Origin: JACVRW01 sp034664085
Lineage (GTDB): Bacteria > Actinomycetota > Thermoleophilia > Solirubrobacterales > Thermoleophilaceae
Length of the DNA: 36,919 bases
NCBI GenBank assembly: GCA_034664085.1
Contig: JAXDII010000057.1
Span: 1 to 36,919, forward strand
Direction of reading: 5' to 3'
The position numbers and the translations under genes were made by a program. The notes beneath the pieces are model-generated. The model did not search any database and was not told the origin of the DNA. It saw nothing but the letters and a program-made list of their open reading frames with translations. Shown here piece after piece: positions 1 to 8,278 of the stretch (positions are counted from its first letter, which is position 1; each line of letters begins with the position of its first letter).

Positions 1-447
1 GTACCGGCTCTGGATGATCTGGTAGTACCACTTCGTCGAGAGGTCGCGCTCGGGCGGGATCATCCCCCCCTCGCCGGAGCAGGTGGCCGTTCCGGCCATC
101 GACGCGCCCTTGGCGAGGGCCATCTTCGCCTCGAGCGAGAGCGCGCCGAAGCTCATCCCGGTGATGTAGATCGGGATGTCGAGCTCGATCGGCTTCTTGG
201 CGAAGCGCGCGCCGAGCACGGTCTTCGTGTCGCAGCGCTCGCGGTAGCCCTCGATCACGAAGCGCGTGAGCGTGCCGGGCAGGAAGATCAGCTCGTCCCA
301 GTGCGGGATCTTCTTGAACATCGAGAAGCCGCGCATCCGGTAGCGGCCGAGCTCGGACTTCATGTGGATGTCGTTGATGACGTCCGGCGTGAAGATCTTG
401 CTGCGCCCGAGGATCGTGCGCGCCGAAGGTGCGTTCTCGTCGGCCAT
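1..447 (-). CDS. glxD: Glutamate synthase FMN-domain protein (GlxD/MgsC-like), C-terminus cut by window edge
   Basis: The visible 149 residues match the start of the FMN-binding, (beta/alpha)8-barrel domain of glutamate synthase as a stand-alone protein. Conserved segments include GYRERCDT, ITGMSFGALSLEAK and GEGGMIPPE, which recur almost unchanged in the full-length paralogue at 15539-16918 (GYRERCDT, IAGMSFGALSAPAK). In this family the domain binds FMN and an iron-sulphur cluster and reduces the imine formed from a 2-oxoacid and ammonia or an amine. The ATG (447-445) overlaps the TGA of the upstream GXGXG gene by one base (TGATG), so translation is probably coupled. It is the last visible gene of the operon 3645 to 1. 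The rhizobial glxBCD-glnT cluster has this gene content. The true substrate (ammonia, methylamine-derived or other) cannot be told from sequence. The domain call is secure and the name is by analogy. Confidence 0.85.
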   Translation of the reverse strand, partial: MADENAPSARTILGRSKIFTPDVINDIHMKSELGRYRMRGFSMFKKIPHWDELIFLPGTLTRFVIEGYRERCDTKTVLGARFAKKPIELDIPIYITGMSFGALSLEAKMALAKGASMAGTATCSGEGGMIPPERDLSTKWYYQIIQSRY

Positions 448-1226
448 CAAAGGACCAGCTTTCTCTCGCTCGGCTCGAGGCTGTCGTAGTTGTAGAGCTT
501 CTTGCCGCACACGAACTTCGTGAACTGCGGCGGGGTGCCGAGGCCGTAGATCGAGAACTTGCGCTCGATCAGCTCCGTGTCGGCGTCGGTCCATTCGCCC
601 TCGACGCAGTCGATCCCGAGCGCCGCGACCTTGCCGCCCACGTAGATCGTGCCGTCGTACATCGAGTCGCCGAGACCGGGGCCGACGTCGCCGCAGATGA
701 TCTGCCGGCCGCGCTGCATCATGAAGCCGGTCATCGAGCCGGCGCTGCCGAGCACCAGGATCGTGCCGCCCTTCTGGTCGATGCCGGTACGGGCGCCGAC
801 CTGGCCCTTGACCACCAGGTCCCCGCCGCGCAGCGCCGCGCCGGCGAGCGAGCCGGCGTTGCTCTCGATCACGACGACCCCGGACATCATGTTCTCGGCA
901 ACCGACCAGCCCACGCGCCCGTTGATCTGCACCTCCGGGCCGTCGATCAGGCCGCAGCCGAAGTAGCCGAGGCTGCCCTCGAACGTGATCCGGCAGCGCG
1001 TCAGGATGCCGACGCCGAGCGAGTGGCGGGCGCTCGGCTCGCGGATCGTGACCTCCTTGACGCCCTGGTCGTACAGCAGCCAGCGCAGCTCGGCGTTGAT
1101 CTTGCGCGTGGACAGGTCGCGCGCCTCGAGCACGGCACGGTCGCCGTCGATCTCGGAGACCTTGGGGATCGTTCCGTCGAGCTCGACGAGCCCGCGCGGG
1201 TCGTACGTGGCGTTCAGCGAGTCCAC
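447..1226 (-). CDS. glxC: GXGXG (alpha subunit-like) domain protein of split glutamate synthase (GlxC/MgsB-like)
   Basis: A 259-residue stand-alone version of the C-terminal beta-helix (GXGXG) domain of glutamate synthase. Glycine-spaced repeats include VGWSVAENMMSG, GGDLVVKG, GGTILVLGSAG and RQIICGDVGPGLGDSMYDG. The paralogue at 14818-15528 shares the VAEN-MSG, CGD-G-LGDS-Y and RQLYN/KKLYN landmarks. In glutamate synthases this domain is structural and helps connect the amidotransferase and FMN sites. I chose the GTG at 1226-1224 because it overlaps the amidotransferase stop (1216-1214) by 13 bases and begins close to the conserved region. The same frame stays open far upstream, but that part is antisense-type nonsense inside the amidotransferase gene. 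The stop overlaps the next ATG by one base. Confidence 0.85.
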   Translation of the reverse strand: MDSLNATYDPRGLVELDGTIPKVSEIDGDRAVLEARDLSTRKINAELRWLLYDQGVKEVTIREPSARHSLGVGILTRCRITFEGSLGYFGCGLIDGPEVQINGRVGWSVAENMMSGVVVIESNAGSLAGAALRGGDLVVKGQVGARTGIDQKGGTILVLGSAGSMTGFMMQRGRQIICGDVGPGLGDSMYDGTIYVGGKVAALGIDCVEGEWTDADTELIERKFSIYGLGTPPQFTKFVCGKKLYNYDSLEPSERKLVL

Positions 1227-2152
1227 ACCATCACCGTGCCCTCGTAGGGGTCGTAGGTCTCGATCTCGCGATCCACCACCTTGCGGATCGCGATCTCCTC
1301 GGACGCCATCGCGACGATGTCGTCCGACTCGTAGAGCACGAGCGGCTTGGCGCCGAGCTCGTCCTTGGCCACGCCGAGCGCGTCCTCGGTCACGCAGAGG
1401 TACGTGAAGACGCCGTCCAGCTCGCCCAGGCTGCGCCGCATGGAGTCCTCGAGCGAGTCGCCCTGGGCCATGCGCTCGGCCAGATAGACGGCGATGATCT
1501 CCGAGTCGCACTCGCTCTGGAAGCGGTGCCCTGCCCGCTCGAGCCGGCGGCGCCACTGGTGGTAGTTGGTGAGCTGGCCGTTGTGGACGACGGCCACGTC
1601 GGGGAACGGGTAGGCCCAGTAGGGGTGGGCGTTGGCGATGTCCACGTCGGACTCGGTGGCCATGCGGGCGTGACCGATCGCGTGCGTGCCGACGAAGGAG
1701 TCGAGCTTGTAGTCCGCCGCCACCGTCTGGGCGTCGCCGAGGTCCTTGATGATCTCGAGCGAGCGGCCGAGCGACAGCACCTCGGTGCCGCGCACGTCCT
1801 CGACGTAGTCCGCGAGCTCCTTGAGGTCGCCGTCGAAGCCGAACGACACGGTCATCGCGTGCTGCGACGTGCTCGAGTCGATCGAGCTGATCGCGGCGCC
1901 CGACGAGCGCATGCGCCCTTCGATGTCGGCGCGCTGGCGGTTCAGGCGCTCGGCCAGGTCGAAGTCCTGGTGGCCGTTCGACTCAGCCAGCTTCACGTGC
2001 ATGATGTAGCCCTCGGCCTCGGGCCGGTAGAGCGCATAGCCCGTCGAGTCCGGCCCGCGGTGCTTCATCGCCTGCAGCATGGCCGTCATGTCGCGGCCGA
2101 CCATGCGCTCGCCGCCGCCGTCCCTGTAGATGATCCCTGCGATGCCGCACAT
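1214..2152 (-). CDS. glxB: Class II glutamine amidotransferase domain protein of split glutamate synthase (GlxB/MgsA-like)
   Basis: 312 residues starting MCGIAGII. After Met removal, Cys2 becomes the N-terminal nucleophile of class II (Ntn) glutamine amidotransferases. Further family motifs are HRGPDSTGYAL, GHARMATES, VVHNGQLTNY and CDSEIIA. The enzyme should release ammonia from glutamine, or the amine from a gamma-glutamylamide, for the FMN partner encoded two genes downstream. The ATG (2152-2150) lies two bases after the glutamine synthetase-like stop codon, with a GGAGG about a dozen bases upstream inside that gene. This suggests a tightly coupled operon in the order synthetase, amidotransferase, GXGXG, FMN domain. 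The paralogue is at 13916-14818. The family is certain; the amide substrate is inferred. Confidence 0.88.
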   Translation of the reverse strand: MCGIAGIIYRDGGGERMVGRDMTAMLQAMKHRGPDSTGYALYRPEAEGYIMHVKLAESNGHQDFDLAERLNRQRADIEGRMRSSGAAISSIDSSTSQHAMTVSFGFDGDLKELADYVEDVRGTEVLSLGRSLEIIKDLGDAQTVAADYKLDSFVGTHAIGHARMATESDVDIANAHPYWAYPFPDVAVVHNGQLTNYHQWRRRLERAGHRFQSECDSEIIAVYLAERMAQGDSLEDSMRRSLGELDGVFTYLCVTEDALGVAKDELGAKPLVLYESDDIVAMASEEIAIRKVVDREIETYDPYEGTVMVWTR

Positions 2153-2154
2153 GG

Positions 2155-3645
2155 CTAGGGCAGCACCTCCAGGTACTGGTCGCGCTCCCAGTCGGTGACC
2201 GCGGCGAGGTAGCTCTCCCACTCGTCGCGCTTGTAGTGGTGGAACACCTTCCACAGCCGGCCCGGCATGGCGCCGTCGCGCAGCACCTCGTCCTTCTCGA
2301 GCTCGATCAGGGCGTCGCCGAGGCTGTCCGGCACGCGCTCCAGCGAGGCCGCGCCGTTGGTCTGGAGCAGGTCGTAGGTGTTGGCCGACTGGGGCGGGCC
2401 GGGGTCGCTCTTCTTGCGGATGCCGTCGAGCCCGGCGACGAGCAGCGCCGCGACGCTCAGGTACGGGTTGCAGGACGAGTCCACGCCGCGGTACTCGAAG
2501 CGCCCGCCGGAGGCGACGCGCACGGTGCAGGTGCGGTTCTGCCAGCCCCAGTTCTTGTAGACGGGCGCCCAGAAGCCGAAGTCCCACATGCGGCAGTAGG
2601 AGTTGACCGTCGGGTTGCCCACGCACATCAGCGCGCCGAAGTGGTCGAGCATGCCGCCCAGGAAGTGGCGGGCGGTCTCGGACAGCTCGGCGGGCCCGGA
2701 GGGATCGTGGAAGACGTTGTTGCCGTCCTCGTCCATCAGCGTGAAGTGGTGGTGGTGGCCGTTGGCCGACACGCCCGTGAACGGCTTCGGCATGAACGTG
2801 GGCAGCAGGTCGTGCTTGCGGCCGACCGCCGCGCAGATCTGCCGGTAGGTCGTGATGTTGTCCGCCGTCTTCACCGGGCGGTCGAAGCGGAAGTTGAGCT
2901 CGAGCTGGCCGGGCGCGTCCTCGTGGTCGCCGTAGCTCATGTCGAGCCCCAGCGCCTGGCCATACTCGATCACGTCGAGCAGGACCGGACGCAGTTCCTC
3001 GAACTGGTGGATGTGGTAGCAGTACGGCTCGGTCGCCCCGGTGGGCTCCGCGCCGTTCTCGCCGCGCTTGAGCCACATCATCTCCGGCTCGATGCCGATC
3101 AGGAAGCTGTAGCCCAGCTCCTCCTCGAACTGCGCCACCACGCGCTTGAGGTTCTGGCGCGGGTCGGCGTCGAGCAGCTCGCCCGTCTCGGTGTCGTAGC
3201 AGTCGCAGTACACGCGCGCGACGCGCGGATCCCACGGCAGGACGGCGAACGTGCTGAGGTCCGCCATCGCGGCTAGCTCGGACTCCTCCGGGCCGAAGCC
3301 GATGTAGTTGCCGGCGCGGTCGGTGAACAGGTTGGCGGTGGCGCCGTAGACGAGCTGGTAGCCCTTCTCGGCGACCTGCGGGAAGAAGTCGGCCACCACG
3401 CCCTTGCCCATCACGCGCCCGGTGATCGAGACCTGCTGGAAGAAGACATACTTGATGCCCTGGGACTCGATCAGGCGCGTGATCGCCTCGATCTGCTCAC
3501 GCCGGCCGGGCTGGTTGCGGGCCTCTTCGAGGGTGGCGGGGGGCGGCTGCGACTTCGCGGTCGCCAGCACGGTTCGAACGTCGCCGCCAAAGCTCATCGG
3601 AGCCTGCGCATCGACGGTCACGCTTCCCTCGTAGGGGTTCGTCAT
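2155..3645 (-). CDS. glnT: Glutamine synthetase-like gamma-glutamylamide ligase (GlnT type)
   Basis: 496 residues of the glutamine synthetase superfamily: beta-grasp N-terminus, then the catalytic domain with DHEDAPGQLELNF, NGHHHHFTL, APVYKNWGWQNRT and CNPYLSVAALLVAGLDGI. These ligases activate the gamma-carboxyl of glutamate with ATP and add ammonia or an amine. It is clearly diverged from the GmaS-type paralogue at 12358-13737, for example APGQLELNF against ANGQFEQNF and a longer N-terminus. A strong Shine-Dalgarno (GGAGGAG) precedes the ATG. It leads an operon with the three split glutamate synthase domains, the gene set called glnT-glxBCD in rhizobia. A TATAGT -10-like box and a 16-bp dyad lie upstream. 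It could make glutamine in a private GS/GOGAT loop or act on an amine other than methylamine; the sequence does not decide. Confidence 0.85.
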   Translation of the reverse strand: MTNPYEGSVTVDAQAPMSFGGDVRTVLATAKSQPPPATLEEARNQPGRREQIEAITRLIESQGIKYVFFQQVSITGRVMGKGVVADFFPQVAEKGYQLVYGATANLFTDRAGNYIGFGPEESELAAMADLSTFAVLPWDPRVARVYCDCYDTETGELLDADPRQNLKRVVAQFEEELGYSFLIGIEPEMMWLKRGENGAEPTGATEPYCYHIHQFEELRPVLLDVIEYGQALGLDMSYGDHEDAPGQLELNFRFDRPVKTADNITTYRQICAAVGRKHDLLPTFMPKPFTGVSANGHHHHFTLMDEDGNNVFHDPSGPAELSETARHFLGGMLDHFGALMCVGNPTVNSYCRMWDFGFWAPVYKNWGWQNRTCTVRVASGGRFEYRGVDSSCNPYLSVAALLVAGLDGIRKKSDPGPPQSANTYDLLQTNGAASLERVPDSLGDALIELEKDEVLRDGAMPGRLWKVFHHYKRDEWESYLAAVTDWERDQYLEVLP

Positions 3646-3701
3646 GCCCTCTCCTCCGGCTGTCGGTTGAGGTGCGGGTCCACGCCTCGCAACGCGGCCC
3701 G

Positions 3702-3730
3702 ACTATACCCGCTTTGGTCAAATTGGTCTA
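3702..3730 (-). promoter_or_regulatory. Putative glnT-operon promoter with GntR-type operator dyad
   Basis: On the minus strand a TATAGT -10-like hexamer (3707-3702) lies about 55 bases upstream of the glnT ATG. With a 17-base spacer the -35 would be TAGACC (3730-3725), which is weak. The 16-bp dyad TGGTCAAATTGGTCTA (plus strand 3715-3730) is centred on AATT and fits T-n-G-n-C-n-AATT-n-G-n-C-n-A, matching its own reverse complement at 10 of 16 positions. It covers the -35 and spacer and overlaps the stop codon of the gntR gene. The same pattern recurs at 16987-17002. Confidence 0.5.
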
Positions 3731-4546
3731 TTGCTGCGCGACGCCGCGGGCACGCCCGATGGCGGGCACCGGCGGGACGTCCTCGAGCCAGCGGACCACG
3801 TGCAGATCCAGGCTGCGCGGGAGGAAGATGTCGGTCGAGTGCTCGACCGGCGTGCCCTCCGCGGTGCAGGTCACGTGCTCGATCTCCAGCGCGGCCGTCG
3901 TCTCGGTCACGCCGAGGGCGGTTCCGACCGGCTCGTCGCCGGTGAGCACCCGCGCGACGATGTGCGAGCGGTTGTAGGCGACCGGCACTCCGAGCTTGAG
4001 CAGCACGTCGAGCACCATCTGGCCCCGCTCGAGCGCCTGGCGCAGCTTGGCGGGCGGCGGCAGCTCGATGTCGGGCCGGATCACGTCGCGCATGCTCGCG
4101 CCGGGCCGGCCGTCCATCAGCAGCACGCGCGTGACCGTCGTGGCGGGCGTGGCGGGGTCGAGCTCGTAGAGCCGCCCCAGGTCGGCGCCCAGCGGCTGCT
4201 CCTCGATCGCGAGCGCACCGACCTCCAGGCGCACGCCGCGCTCGTGGGCCAGCTCGCTGTAGGAGACGAGCTTCTCGAGCCCCTCGTCCAGCGCCCACGA
4301 GGCCGCCCGGCCGACGAAGGTGCCGCTGCCCTGGCGCCGCACGATCTCGCCGCTCTGCTCCAGCCGCCCCAGCGCCGTGCGCAGCGTCCCGCGCGAGATG
4401 CCGAGCTGACCGGACAGCTCCTGCTCTGGCGGCAGCCGCTCGCCGACGCGATGCCGGCCGGTCGCGAGCCAGCGCCGCAGCGCCTCTTCGGCTACGTCGA
4501 CGAGCGAGGTCTTCGCCTCGCGACCAGGTCGGGCCAGCTTGGTCAT
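3728..4546 (-). CDS. GntR-family (HutC/UTRA) transcriptional regulator
   Basis: 272 residues. The N-terminal winged helix-turn-helix (about residues 14-78) has RLPPEQELSGQLGISRGT, TALGRLEQSGEIVRRQGSGT and FVG, typical of GntR regulators. The remainder (about 95-250) has the UTRA/HutC ligand-binding pattern, including an ALEIEHVTCTAEGTPVEHS-like strand pair and a GDEPVG turn. The gene lies just upstream of the glnT operon on the same strand, 82 bases apart, with a dyad operator at its 3' end. It is therefore the best local candidate for the protein that binds that dyad and the near-identical one before mgdB. UTRA ligands are usually small metabolites; an N-methylated amine, N-methylglutamate or a gamma-glutamylamide would make sense but is inference. 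Start ATG 4546. Confidence 0.85.
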   Translation of the reverse strand: MTKLARPGREAKTSLVDVAEEALRRWLATGRHRVGERLPPEQELSGQLGISRGTLRTALGRLEQSGEIVRRQGSGTFVGRAASWALDEGLEKLVSYSELAHERGVRLEVGALAIEEQPLGADLGRLYELDPATPATTVTRVLLMDGRPGASMRDVIRPDIELPPPAKLRQALERGQMVLDVLLKLGVPVAYNRSHIVARVLTGDEPVGTALGVTETTAALEIEHVTCTAEGTPVEHSTDIFLPRSLDLHVVRWLEDVPPVPAIGRARGVAQQ

Positions 4547-4699
4547 GGGGGGCTAGATCGTATCCGCGGCCTACGGGGCGAAGGTGCTTGTCGAGTTTCC
4601 GGCTGCGGGGCGCCACCCCCGGGTGCCATTGCCTTGCCTCTATGGATGCGCGGCATTTCTTAGTTGGAAACCTTGGTTGCCCCATGCGACGCTGCGCTG

Positions 4700-5842
4700 A
4701 TGCGCGAATCGATCTCCGCCCTCTCTCCCTCCGAGCGGCTGCTCTGCGGCCCGGGGCCGACCAACGTCGAGCCGGCCGCGCTCGCGGCCATGGGCAAGCC
4801 GATGCTCGGCCACCTCGACCCCGAGCTGCACGTGATCCTCCACGAGGTCGCGGCGATGCTCTCCGAGGTGTACCGCGCCACCGACGGGGTCGCGCTGCCG
4901 CTGCAAAGCACCGGCACGTCGGGCATGGAGGCCGGGATCGCGAACCTGGTCGAGCCGGACGACACGGTGATCGTCGGGGTGTCCGGCTACTTCGGGGCGC
5001 GCATCGCCGAGATCGCGCGGCGCCACGGCGCGCGCGTCGTCGAGGTCGCCGAGGAGTGGGGGAGGCACGTCCCGAACGAGCGCATCGCCGAGGCGCTGGC
5101 GCGCAACCTCGACGCGCGCCTGGTGGCGGTCGTGCACGGCGAGACGTCGACCGGCGTCGAGCATCCGCTGTCCGAGCTCGCGCCGCTGCTCGCCGACACC
5201 GACGCACTGCTGATGGCCGACTGCGTGACCACGCTCGGAGGCGTGCCGCTCGACTTCGACGGCTGGGGGATCGACTACGCGTACTCGTGCACCCAGAAGT
5301 GCCTCGGGGCGCCGCCCGGCATGTCGCCGGTCGCGCTCTCCCAGCGCGCGCTGGAGCGGATCCGCAACCGCTCCACGCCGGTGCCGTTCTCGCTCGACCT
5401 GAGCATGCTGATCGCCTACTGGATCGACCGGCCCGCCGCCTACCACCACACTGCCCCGATCCTGAACATCTACGCCCTCCACGAGGTGCTGCGCGGCACG
5501 CTGGAGGAGGGTGTCCAGGAGCGCTGGGCGCGTCACGAGAGCGCCGGGCGCCGGCTGGCGGCTCGCGCTGAGGAGGCCGGCTTCGAGGTGCTGGCCGAGC
5601 CCCGTCACCGGCTCGCGCCGCTCACCGCCGTGCGCGTTCCCGACGGCGTGGACGGCAAGCAGGTCCAGATGCAGCTGCTCGCCGAGTACGGCATGGAGGT
5701 CGGCGGCGGACTCGGCACGGCGACGCCGCCGATCTGGCGCATCGGGCTGATGGGTCCGAACGCCACGGACGCGACCGCAGACCGCGTGCTCGACACGCTG
5801 ACGGGCGTGCTCGACGGCGGGCGCGTGCCGGTAGCCGGCTAG
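4700..5842 (+). CDS. PLP-dependent alanine/serine-glyoxylate aminotransferase family protein
   Basis: A 380-residue class V fold-type I aminotransferase. It begins LLCGPGPTNV and has GTSGMEAGI (PLP phosphate loop), HGETSTGV, MADCVTTLGG (PLP-ring Asp) and the Schiff-base Lys200 in SCTQKCLGAPPGMSP. The C-terminus has the family's GGGLG motif and IWRIGLMG. This family transfers amino groups from alanine or serine to glyoxylate. In serine-cycle methylotrophs the serine-glyoxylate form returns glycine and makes hydroxypyruvate, which would fit the malyl-CoA lyase at 31030-32070. The ATG at 4700 matches the family's N-terminus; a TTG at 4664 would add 12 unconserved residues. No clear ribosome binding site is seen. 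It is divergent from gntR, so co-regulation is possible. Donor specificity is unresolved. Confidence 0.82.
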   Translation: MRESISALSPSERLLCGPGPTNVEPAALAAMGKPMLGHLDPELHVILHEVAAMLSEVYRATDGVALPLQSTGTSGMEAGIANLVEPDDTVIVGVSGYFGARIAEIARRHGARVVEVAEEWGRHVPNERIAEALARNLDARLVAVVHGETSTGVEHPLSELAPLLADTDALLMADCVTTLGGVPLDFDGWGIDYAYSCTQKCLGAPPGMSPVALSQRALERIRNRSTPVPFSLDLSMLIAYWIDRPAAYHHTAPILNIYALHEVLRGTLEEGVQERWARHESAGRRLAARAEEAGFEVLAEPRHRLAPLTAVRVPDGVDGKQVQMQLLAEYGMEVGGGLGTATPPIWRIGLMGPNATDATADRVLDTLTGVLDGGRVPVAG

Positions 5843-6228
5843 CGCTGGATCCGCACGTCGGTGACGTTCCCGGTGTTCGCGTCGACGCGAACGACCGCGA
5901 GCTCGGCGAACTCCGGCTCGTTCGGCTCCGGCTCCGGGCGCGGAACCGACAGCGACACGATCCAGAACGGCCGCGACGTCAGGCCCTGACGAAGCAACCG
6001 GACCTGCCTGTTGGTGGGCTTGAAGTCGACCTCGCGCTCGGCCTTCGCAATCGCGCTCTCCTTCGTGATCCGGATCTGCGACTTCTGGCAGCTTTGGGAG
6101 ACCAGGAAGGCGAGCAGCAGCAGGCCGACGACGAAGCCGACGCGGACCCAGCGGCGCTCGATCAGCCTCCCGCGTGCGGCGGTCGGTGACGGAAGCGCGT
6201 CAGGCGGTGGGACGGAACTCGTTCCCAA
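5839..6228 (-). CDS. Small single-pass membrane protein with PepSY-like extracellular domain
   Basis: Up to 129 residues: a cytoplasmic proline-rich stretch, one transmembrane helix (about 30-46, VGFVVGLLLLAFLVS), then a soluble domain beginning KESAIAKAEREVDF and ending ELAVVRVDANTGNV. That pattern of an early helix plus a terminal strand pair with VDANTG resembles PepSY domains. No function is known. The only plausible start is TTG (6228), which would overlap the preceding small gene by 29 bases; an internal CTG after a GGGAGG is an alternative, so the N-terminus is uncertain. Its stop overlaps that of the convergent aminotransferase. It is the last of four same-strand genes running from the ammonium transporter. 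Its role is unknown; the operon suggests a link to nitrogen uptake, which is inference. Confidence 0.6.
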   Translation of the reverse strand: MGTSSVPPPDALPSPTAARGRLIERRWVRVGFVVGLLLLAFLVSQSCQKSQIRITKESAIAKAEREVDFKPTNRQVRLLRQGLTSRPFWIVSLSVPRPEPEPNEPEFAELAVVRVDANTGNVTDVRIQR

Positions 6229-6358
6229 TGCCCGTGAACAGCACGATCACGAGCACCACGATCGCACAGATGATCGAGATGGCCAACATGGCGTTCTCGA
6301 ACCCCTTCGAGTGCGTCTGCAGTGGCGGGAACTCGATCTGCTTGTTGCGTCCGTTCAT
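6200..6358 (-). CDS. Very small membrane protein (52 aa) in the amt operon
   Basis: A 52-codon frame starting MNGRNKQIEFPPLQ and ending GNEFRPTA, with one hydrophobic helix (about residues 24-43, with AMLAISIICAIVVLVIVLF). AGGAGCGAGG precedes the ATG at suitable spacing. It begins 10 bases after the stop of the next upstream gene on this strand (6369-6695). The charged N-terminus followed by a single helix predicts an N-in membrane miniprotein. I do not recognise a family. Its position two genes after the ammonium transporter makes an accessory or unrelated membrane role possible; nothing in the sequence decides. Confidence 0.6.
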   Translation of the reverse strand: MNGRNKQIEFPPLQTHSKGFENAMLAISIICAIVVLVIVLFTGIGNEFRPTA

Positions 6359-6368
6359 TGCCTCGCTC

Positions 6369-6695
6369 CTACAGCGTCACGCCGGGTTGGGGCGGGAGGT
6401 CGTCGGTCCTGCCGAGCGCCTTCAAGGCCGCGTATTCGACCAGCCTGCGGTTCTCGTAGACGATCCAGGCGACGAACACGATCACCATCACCGCGATGCC
6501 GAGCCACGTGAGCACCATGTACGTGCCGGCCGCGCCCGCGCCCTCTTCTCCGTAGGTCGATCCGGGGCCGAAGGTCATGAACCCGGCGCAGTCCTGGTAG
6601 TTGGCCTGGATGATGAAGTCGGCGGTGTCGTCCGCCGGCTTGGCGCCCTCCACGTGGGTGACGCAGTCGGGTGCGCTGTTGATGATCCCTGGCAT
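6369..6695 (-). CDS. Small membrane protein of unknown function next to amt
   Basis: 108 residues: a polar N-terminal half with two cysteines (C11, C36), a transmembrane helix around residues 58-80 (MVLTWLGIAVMVIVFVAWIV) and a basic, proline-ending cytoplasmic tail. The start is well supported by AAGGAGG upstream of ATG 6695. The gene starts ten bases after the ammonium transporter stop, so it is almost certainly co-transcribed with it. The topology predicts an extracytoplasmic N-terminal half of about 55 residues whose paired cysteines could form a disulphide. I do not recognise a family. It may be an accessory subunit of the transporter, which is inference from position only. Confidence 0.68.
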   Translation of the reverse strand: MPGIINSAPDCVTHVEGAKPADDTADFIIQANYQDCAGFMTFGPGSTYGEEGAGAAGTYMVLTWLGIAVMVIVFVAWIVYENRRLVEYAALKALGRTDDLPPQPGVTL

Positions 6696-6704
6696 CGCGC
6701 CTCC

Positions 6705-8171
6705 TTACCTCGTCACCGGCTCGTGTGGTCGTCCGCCGTTGCGCGTCAATTCGAGCGCCTCCTCCAGGATCAGGGGATCGGCCTCCACGACGGTGCCGTC
6801 GGGCTCCACCAAGGCGGCGGGCCTGATGCCCACCTCCGGCAGGTAGATGTCCGGTGAGTACTCGACGGTGTCGAGGCCTGCGATCTCCACTTCCGGCGGC
6901 ACCCGCAGCAGGTTCAGCTTCTTCAGGAACCACGACGCGACCCAGCCGCTCAGGAACCCGAGCGGGACGAACGTCGCGATGCCGATCAGCTGGCCGCCGA
7001 TGCTCGAGTCGACGTTGTTGACGCCGGTCGGATAGCCGGCGGCGAAGACGCCCACCCAGAAGACGCCGAGGAAGCCCGACACGCCGTGCACGGCGACGGC
7101 TCCGACCACGTCGTCCACGCGCGCCTTCTTCTCGATCCAGTTGCCGGCATACACCGCCAGCACGGCCGTGGCCATCGAGAGCAGGTACGCGAGCGTCGGC
7201 GCGTACACGTCCGCACCCGCGGACACGCCGATCACGCCCGCGAGTCCGCCAGACACGGTCCAGAACGGGTCGCCCTTGCTGGCGAAGTAGCCGCCGGTGA
7301 ACCCGCCCGCGAAGCCGAACGTGATGACCATGGTGATCGATCCGAGCGTCGTGGGGCTCAGATAGATCGTGGCCCAGCCCGGGAAGGCGGTCGACGCGAT
7401 CACCAGGCACGCGCCGTAGAAGGCGTAGAAGCCCGTGAAGATCAGCATCAGCCCGAGCAGCGTGATGTGCAGGTTGTTGGGGCGGAAGTGGCGCGCCAGC
7501 CCCTCGCGCGTGTACTTGCCTATTCGCGGACCGAGGTTGAACAGCACCCCGAGCGTGAACGCCCCGGCCACGCCGTGGACGACGCCCGACGCGATCGAGT
7601 CATGGAAGCCGAAGCGCAGCGTGAGCCAGCCGCCGGCGCTCCAGCCCCAGGCGGCGTCGAGGATCCACACGACCGAGCCGAGGAACGCGGCGAGCAGCAG
7701 GTACGCCGACAGGCGCACGCGCTCGAGCAGCGCTCCGGACATGATCGACGCCGCGGTCCACGAGAACAGCAGGAAGGCGAGGAAGAAGATCAGGTTGATG
7801 TTGTTGGTCAGGTTCGGCCCGAACGCGTCGCTCCACGGGATGCCGCCCTGGCAGGCCGCCGCCGTGAAGTCCGAGGAGTTGGGACCAATGGGGAGACCGG
7901 GCTGGTTGCAGTTGTAGACCCACCAGCCGAAGTAGTAGAAGGTCGGCGTGACCGCGGCGATCGTGAGGATGTTCTTCATCGCCGTCGCCATCACGTTCTT
8001 GCGGCGGGCGATCCCGGCCTCATACGTCATGAAGCCCGCGTGGATCAGCCACATCAGGACGACGGTCCAGAAGTAGAACTGCTCGCCGAGGATGGCGCTG
8101 TCGAGCGTCTGTGCCTCTACGCCCGCTGCCTCATCCAGGCTCTGGACCTGCGCAAGAACGAAATCGATCAT
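6705..8171 (-). CDS. amt: Amt/MEP/Rh-family ammonium transporter
   Basis: 488 residues with about eleven hydrophobic helices. The two pore histidines are seen as H199 (GVVHGVAGAF) and H362 (AVHGVSGFLG), each in the usual context. Early landmarks LMWLIHAGFMTYEAG and RRKNVMATAMKN are typical of Amt proteins. It moves ammonium (and in many homologues methylammonium) across the cytoplasmic membrane. I prefer the ATG at 8171 because GGAGGAG lies directly upstream; the ATG at 8189 has no ribosome binding site. No glnK follows; instead three small membrane proteins do. It lies between two glutamine synthetase-like modules, and methylammonium is a classical Amt substrate analogue, so it could feed either ammonium or methylamine to them. 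That is inference. Confidence 0.92.
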   Translation of the reverse strand: MIDFVLAQVQSLDEAAGVEAQTLDSAILGEQFYFWTVVLMWLIHAGFMTYEAGIARRKNVMATAMKNILTIAAVTPTFYYFGWWVYNCNQPGLPIGPNSSDFTAAACQGGIPWSDAFGPNLTNNINLIFFLAFLLFSWTAASIMSGALLERVRLSAYLLLAAFLGSVVWILDAAWGWSAGGWLTLRFGFHDSIASGVVHGVAGAFTLGVLFNLGPRIGKYTREGLARHFRPNNLHITLLGLMLIFTGFYAFYGACLVIASTAFPGWATIYLSPTTLGSITMVITFGFAGGFTGGYFASKGDPFWTVSGGLAGVIGVSAGADVYAPTLAYLLSMATAVLAVYAGNWIEKKARVDDVVGAVAVHGVSGFLGVFWVGVFAAGYPTGVNNVDSSIGGQLIGIATFVPLGFLSGWVASWFLKKLNLLRVPPEVEIAGLDTVEYSPDIYLPEVGIRPAALVEPDGTVVEADPLILEEALELTRNGGRPHEPVTR

Positions 8172-8278
8172 GCTCTCCTCCACGCTCATCGGCGCTTCGT
8201 GACAAACGCGACGCTATCCGCGTAGAACAAGTTGGTGCAATGGGACTTCCGACAGCTCTACGGCCATTTAGGTGTTAA

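Noticed and set aside
4547..4699. A third copy of the AATT-centred dyad between gntR and the aminotransferase
   Set aside because: There is no AATT in this gap. TTGG-containing stretches near 4664-4678 do not follow the dyad spacing.
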